From Patescibacteria group bacterium (GTDB lineage: Bacteria; Patescibacteriota; Microgenomatia; Levybacterales; UBA12049), in the NCBI GenBank assembly GCA_030917445.1, contig JAUPUR010000041.1:1-6003 (forward strand): 6,003 bases of DNA. Direction: 5' to 3'. Shown piece by piece: positions 4,377-6,003 of this stretch. The notes under the pieces were generated by a model, which was given only the letters and a program-made list of their open reading frames with translations, made no database searches and was not told where the DNA came from. How positions within the stretch are numbered: the first letter of the stretch is position 1; each line of letters begins with the position of its first letter. Made by a program: the position numbers and the translations under genes.

Positions 4377-4940
4377 TTAGATTGAGATTGGAAGAGCAGC
4401 AAGCTCGTATGTTTTTTCAAACTTTTCAATCTTATTCATAAATGACGTAACTTTTTGTGCCCAAGCTGGATCAGCAGCATAAATGCGTCCAATTTCGGTA
4501 ACATTTGTTGCTCCCCATTTGTTCATGTATTTTGTGCGGAGACTATGAGAAATAATAGTAATACCTTCATCCCATGATGCAAATCGTGTTACTTTATCTC
4601 CATAGACTCCCCATCCCCATCCGTTGTTTGACTGGTATGGAATTCTGTGACCAAACCATGATTCAACTCCAGATATAGAAACAACAAGTTTCCAGTCAAG
4701 ATTGTTGCGGTCCGCTTCTGCAATAAATGTTTCAGCTGAGTCAACAAGAGGAGAATCATACTGAGCAAGATAAGCTCTCAAAATTTGTGCACGGTTATCT
4801 TTTTCAACAATGGTAGATGTTGAAGCAAGCACGGCAGATCTCACTGATGTCTTTTCATTTCCATGTACTTTTTCAGGCATTGAAAATACGAGACCAGCGA
4901 AGGCTATAACAAGTAATATGTTAGTAAAATATTTATTCAT
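4377..4940 (-). CDS. exported lysozyme-like cell-wall hydrolase, 187 aa
   Basis: Residues 1-27 form a signal peptide (NKY, hydrophobic ILLVIAFAGLVFS, possible cleavage after VHG). After a Ser/Thr-rich linker comes a lysozyme-fold domain (about 50-175). QILRAYLAQYDSPL leads into FIAEADRNNLDWKLVVSISGVESWFG, where E93 in the VES context is the likely catalytic acid. NNGWGWGVYG (105-114) and FASWDEGITIISHSLRTKY follow, as in small SLT/glucosaminidase-type proteins common in Microgenomates (family from memory). It probably cuts the glycan strand of peptidoglycan outside the cytoplasm. It is a clear paralog of the gene at 5249-5824, matching along the whole domain. The start at 4940 has AAGGAG six nt upstream. 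A promoter, an internal terminator and a hydrophobic upstream ORF precede it, so expression is likely controlled by read-through. Glycosidase versus lytic transglycosylase activity cannot be told. Confidence 0.85.
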   Translation of the reverse strand: MNKYFTNILLVIAFAGLVFSMPEKVHGNEKTSVRSAVLASTSTIVEKDNRAQILRAYLAQYDSPLVDSAETFIAEADRNNLDWKLVVSISGVESWFGHRIPYQSNNGWGWGVYGDKVTRFASWDEGITIISHSLRTKYMNKWGATNVTEIGRIYAADPAWAQKVTSFMNKIEKFEKTYELAALPISI

Positions 4941-5053
4941 AGTGTTCTCCTTTTCGTGTCAATTCGAAAATGTTTCGAACCAATACGAAATGTGAGAACT
5001 GTGAGGAGTTTGAGGATCGTGAGTGGGTATAAAAAAAACCCTAAGACTTTCAT
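4937..5053 (-). CDS. possible 38-aa hydrophobic upstream ORF overlapping the hydrolase start
   Basis: ATG at 5053 inside the loop of the 5031-5062 terminator; its TGA overlaps the ATG of the hydrolase (ATGA), a layout typical of translational coupling. The predicted product has a hydrophobic stretch (VLGFFLYPLTILKLLTVLTF) and a basic tail (RIGSKHFRIDTKRRTL). Eight of 38 codons are Leu, five of them CTC. There is no Shine-Dalgarno. It can be read only by transcripts passing the terminator. Its length is not improbable by chance. Confidence 0.3.
   Translation of the reverse strand: MKVLGFFLYPLTILKLLTVLTFRIGSKHFRIDTKRRTL
4947..4952 (-). promoter_or_regulatory. Shine-Dalgarno of the 187-aa hydrolase
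   Basis: AAGGAG on the minus strand, six nt before the ATG at 4940. It confirms the start and contrasts with the Shine-Dalgarno-free genes that sit directly behind promoters. Confidence 0.75.
4963..4979. repeat. 17-bp perfect dyad upstream of the hydrolase ribosome site
   Basis: TTCGAAA-CAT-TTTCGAA on the minus strand: seven-bp arms around three bases, 10 nt before the Shine-Dalgarno. In RNA it would be a hairpin beside the ribosome site; in DNA it could be an operator. It does not fit the LexA box consensus. Confidence 0.45.
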
Positions 5054-5062
5054 CGTTAGGGT
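5031..5062 (-). terminator. intrinsic terminator in the hydrolase leader
   Basis: ACCCTAA (5056-5062) pairs with TTAGGGT (5038-5044) around an 11-nt loop, followed by T from 5038 to 5031. It ends an RNA of about 80 nt started at the 5116-5144 promoter, about 90 nt before the hydrolase start. Confidence 0.8.
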
Positions 5063-5110
5063 CTTTTGTATCCTGACGTCTGTGTTGGAAAACAAACCTC
5101 AGGATCTAGT
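5031..5110 (-). ncRNA. compact two-hairpin RNA: small RNA or attenuated leader
   Basis: Between a strong promoter and a strong terminator, the RNA folds almost completely. ATCCTGA (5099-5105) pairs with TCAGGAT (5070-5076), then after a G/G mismatch GTTTGT (5092-5097) pairs with ACAGAC (5078-5083), closing an eight-nt loop TTTCCAAC. A short linker ACAAAAG leads to the terminator. No ATG ORF lies before the terminator loop. It may be an independent small RNA or the leader of the 187-aa hydrolase gene. I recognise no known family (no T-box or common riboswitch motif). The rest of this gene-free stretch, 5145-5248, shows nothing I can name. Confidence 0.5.
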
Positions 5111-5115
5111 TGCGG

Positions 5116-5144
5116 AGTATAGCATATGACTATAGGTTTGTCAA
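5116..5144 (-). promoter_or_regulatory. strong promoter of the two-hairpin RNA
   Basis: TTGACA (5139-5144), exactly 17 nt, TATACT (5116-5121): 11 of 12 consensus positions. Predicted start is near 5107-5111, so the first hairpin begins within a few bases of the RNA 5' end. Confidence 0.85.
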
Positions 5145-5248
5145 GTCTCTGGCTTTTTACTAATACTGTTCGTCTTTTAATCGTACTGGAAGAGATGTAT
5201 CAGGCTAAAATGTGAAAAATGGGAGAATTGTGTAAGAAAAGATATAAG

Positions 5249-5824
5249 CTATTGAAGTTTTTCCATGAAGTGTCTCACGCCAAACGCCCATGAGCCATTG
5301 CTTGATGGCGTATACATTTTTTGAATTTCTTCAGGAGTAACTAAGCCGTGGCTATCTCTATACTTGGTCGCCAGAGTCTTTGTAATGACCTCTATAGCCT
5401 GATCATAGGTTTCAAAGTATGTATACCGCCCTCCGTATACTCCAAAGCCCCAGCAGTTATTGGAGCCTTCTCTAGCCTTTTTACAGAGATTGGTCTCCTG
5501 CATCGCAATAGATGGAAGGAGTCTAAAATCCATATCATATTTTTCAGCCTCAATAATAAATTTTTCTGCATATGGTTCGAGTGGTGATTTGTATTGAGCA
5601 AAGAACTGTCTGAGTGTTTCCACTCGTGCATCAGATGGAACAATTTCTTCAGTGAATGTATTTTGTGAGGTTGGAAGTGCGGCGTAGACAACCTCATTTG
5701 AAGCTGCAAGCGTCGCAACACCATTTTTGTGGTGGAGGCTTGTAAAAAGTATCATCACCAACACAATTGTCAAAACAAGAGGTGCTGCTGAGAAGAAAGT
5801 GAGGAGCAGAACGAACTTTCTCAT
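5249..5824 (-). CDS. membrane-anchored lysozyme-like cell-wall hydrolase, 191 aa
   Basis: The N-terminus carries a long hydrophobic segment (FVLLLTFFSAAPLVLTIVLV to about residue 28), probably an uncleaved membrane anchor. A linker (30-65) leads to a lysozyme-like domain: LRQFFAQYKSPLEPYAEKFI, then EAEKYDMDFRLLPSIAMQETNLC with likely catalytic E110, then GSNNCWGFGVYGG (120-132) and YFETYDQAIEVITKTLATKY. It parallels the 187-aa gene downstream throughout. It differs in having two cysteines (C114, C124) around the active site that could form a disulfide outside the membrane, and a different anchor. Role: peptidoglycan cleavage or remodelling at the cell surface (inference from fold). The ATG at 5824 has no Shine-Dalgarno. 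No terminator was found after its stop, so transcripts may run toward the promoter at 5144. Confidence 0.83.
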   Translation of the reverse strand: MRKFVLLLTFFSAAPLVLTIVLVMILFTSLHHKNGVATLAASNEVVYAALPTSQNTFTEEIVPSDARVETLRQFFAQYKSPLEPYAEKFIIEAEKYDMDFRLLPSIAMQETNLCKKAREGSNNCWGFGVYGGRYTYFETYDQAIEVITKTLATKYRDSHGLVTPEEIQKMYTPSSNGSWAFGVRHFMEKLQ

Positions 5825-5881
5825 CTATCTAACCATCGTGTCAAAGATATGACTGTCTGTCAATATTTGCTAGATACTCTT

Positions 5882-5890
5882 TTTATATCA
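5882..5890 (-). promoter_or_regulatory. possible extended -10 promoter of the 191-aa hydrolase
   Basis: TGATATAAA, a TGn extended -10 with a five-of-six hexamer, about 58 nt before the start codon; no fitting -35. A TTGACA at about 5858-5863 has no good -10 at 16-18 nt. Low confidence. Confidence 0.3.
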
Positions 5891-5898
5891 AAATGTAG

Positions 5899-5904
5899 TA
5901 AAAT
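5899..5904 (+). promoter_or_regulatory. likely -10 box of tRNA-Leu(CAG)
   Basis: TAAAAT, 12 nt before the mature tRNA 5' end, nearly the same distance as in the other two tRNA genes of the window. No convincing -35. Confidence 0.4.
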
Positions 5905-5916
5905 TCTTCTACAATT

Positions 5917-6000
5917 GCCGAAGTGGTGAAATTGGTATACGCGCTGGCTTCAGGTGCCAGTGGCCGCAAGGTCGTAGGGGTTCGAGTCCCCTCTTCGGCA
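5917..6000 (+). tRNA. tRNA-Leu (anticodon CAG)
   Basis: An 84-nt class II tRNA and the only plus-strand gene. The acceptor stem GCCGAAG/CTTCGGC is perfect with discriminator A at 6000, and anticodon stem CTGGC/GCCAG holds loop TTCAGGT with anticodon CAG. The variable arm is GGCC-GCAA-GGTC and the T arm AGGGG-TTCGAGT-CCCCT. It reads CTG. The three bases that follow are CAT, so CCA is not encoded. It is transcribed divergently from the 191-aa hydrolase. Confidence 0.96.
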
Positions 6001-6003
6001 CAT

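Noticed and set aside
5392..5724. Second minus-strand frame of 110 codons within the 191-aa hydrolase
   Set aside because: Overlaps the clear lysozyme-like frame and shows no recognisable domain.
830..6000. Functional link between the Leu/Val attenuators and the fact that all three tRNAs here are Leu or Val
   Set aside because: Three tRNAs are too few, and none is dedicated to the CTC/CTT or Ile codons that dominate the leaders; treated as coincidence.
1..6003. CRISPR arrays, insertion sequences or prophage genes
   Set aside because: No spaced direct repeats, transposase-like protein or phage structural gene is visible.

Overview
The window looks like a piece of an AT-rich Candidate Phyla Radiation (Patescibacteria) genome, probably of the Microgenomates group. 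This is inferred from a trigger factor that lacks its PPIase domain, three tRNA genes without an encoded 3' CCA, small lineage-specific proteins with no clear relatives, and promoters placed so close to start codons that the transcripts should be leaderless. TGA acts as stop (trigger factor and both leader peptides end with it), so the code is the standard bacterial one and not the TGA=Gly code of Gracilibacteria. Everything except the last tRNA lies on the minus strand.

Reading the minus strand from right to left: (i) 5249-5824 and 4377-4940 encode two paralogous exported or membrane-anchored lysozyme-like (SLT/glucosaminidase type) cell-wall hydrolases. Between them lies a 308-base regulatory stretch with a near-consensus promoter, a two-hairpin RNA of about 80 nt ending in an intrinsic terminator, a hydrophobic upstream ORF and the Shine-Dalgarno site of the second hydrolase. 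(ii) tRNA-Leu(UAG), then trigger factor (tig) from its own apparently leaderless promoter, then a conserved hypothetical protein that may be DUF5660-like. (iii) 933-2710 is the most unusual part. A strong promoter drives a 25-codon leader peptide full of Leu, Val and Ile codons, followed by an antiterminator/terminator pair and a gene whose ATG directly follows the terminator T-run. That gene and the next one are diverged paralogs sharing LFTTQ(D/N)WLD and a ParB/sulfiredoxin-like GNHR motif. A second leader peptide, ending in a Leu/Val run, overlaps the end of the second paralog. It is followed by a perfectly competing antiterminator/terminator and an orphan gene with a textbook Shine-Dalgarno site. 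(iv) tRNA-Val(GAC), then a NUDIX hydrolase and an HD-domain hydrolase that runs off the left edge. On the plus strand at the right edge is tRNA-Leu(CAG).

The main proposal is a small operon of unknown function under two successive ribosome-mediated attenuators of the ilv/leu type, in an organism whose relatives usually lack branched-chain amino acid synthesis. It rests on sequence reading only: leader codon content, exact complementarity of the competing stems, and their position relative to the promoter and genes. A second general pattern is the split between genes with a -10 box 6-8 nt before the ATG and no Shine-Dalgarno (HD, NUDIX, tig, first leader peptide, 140-residue gene) and genes that follow a long 5' UTR and carry a clear Shine-Dalgarno (933-1502 and 4377-4940).
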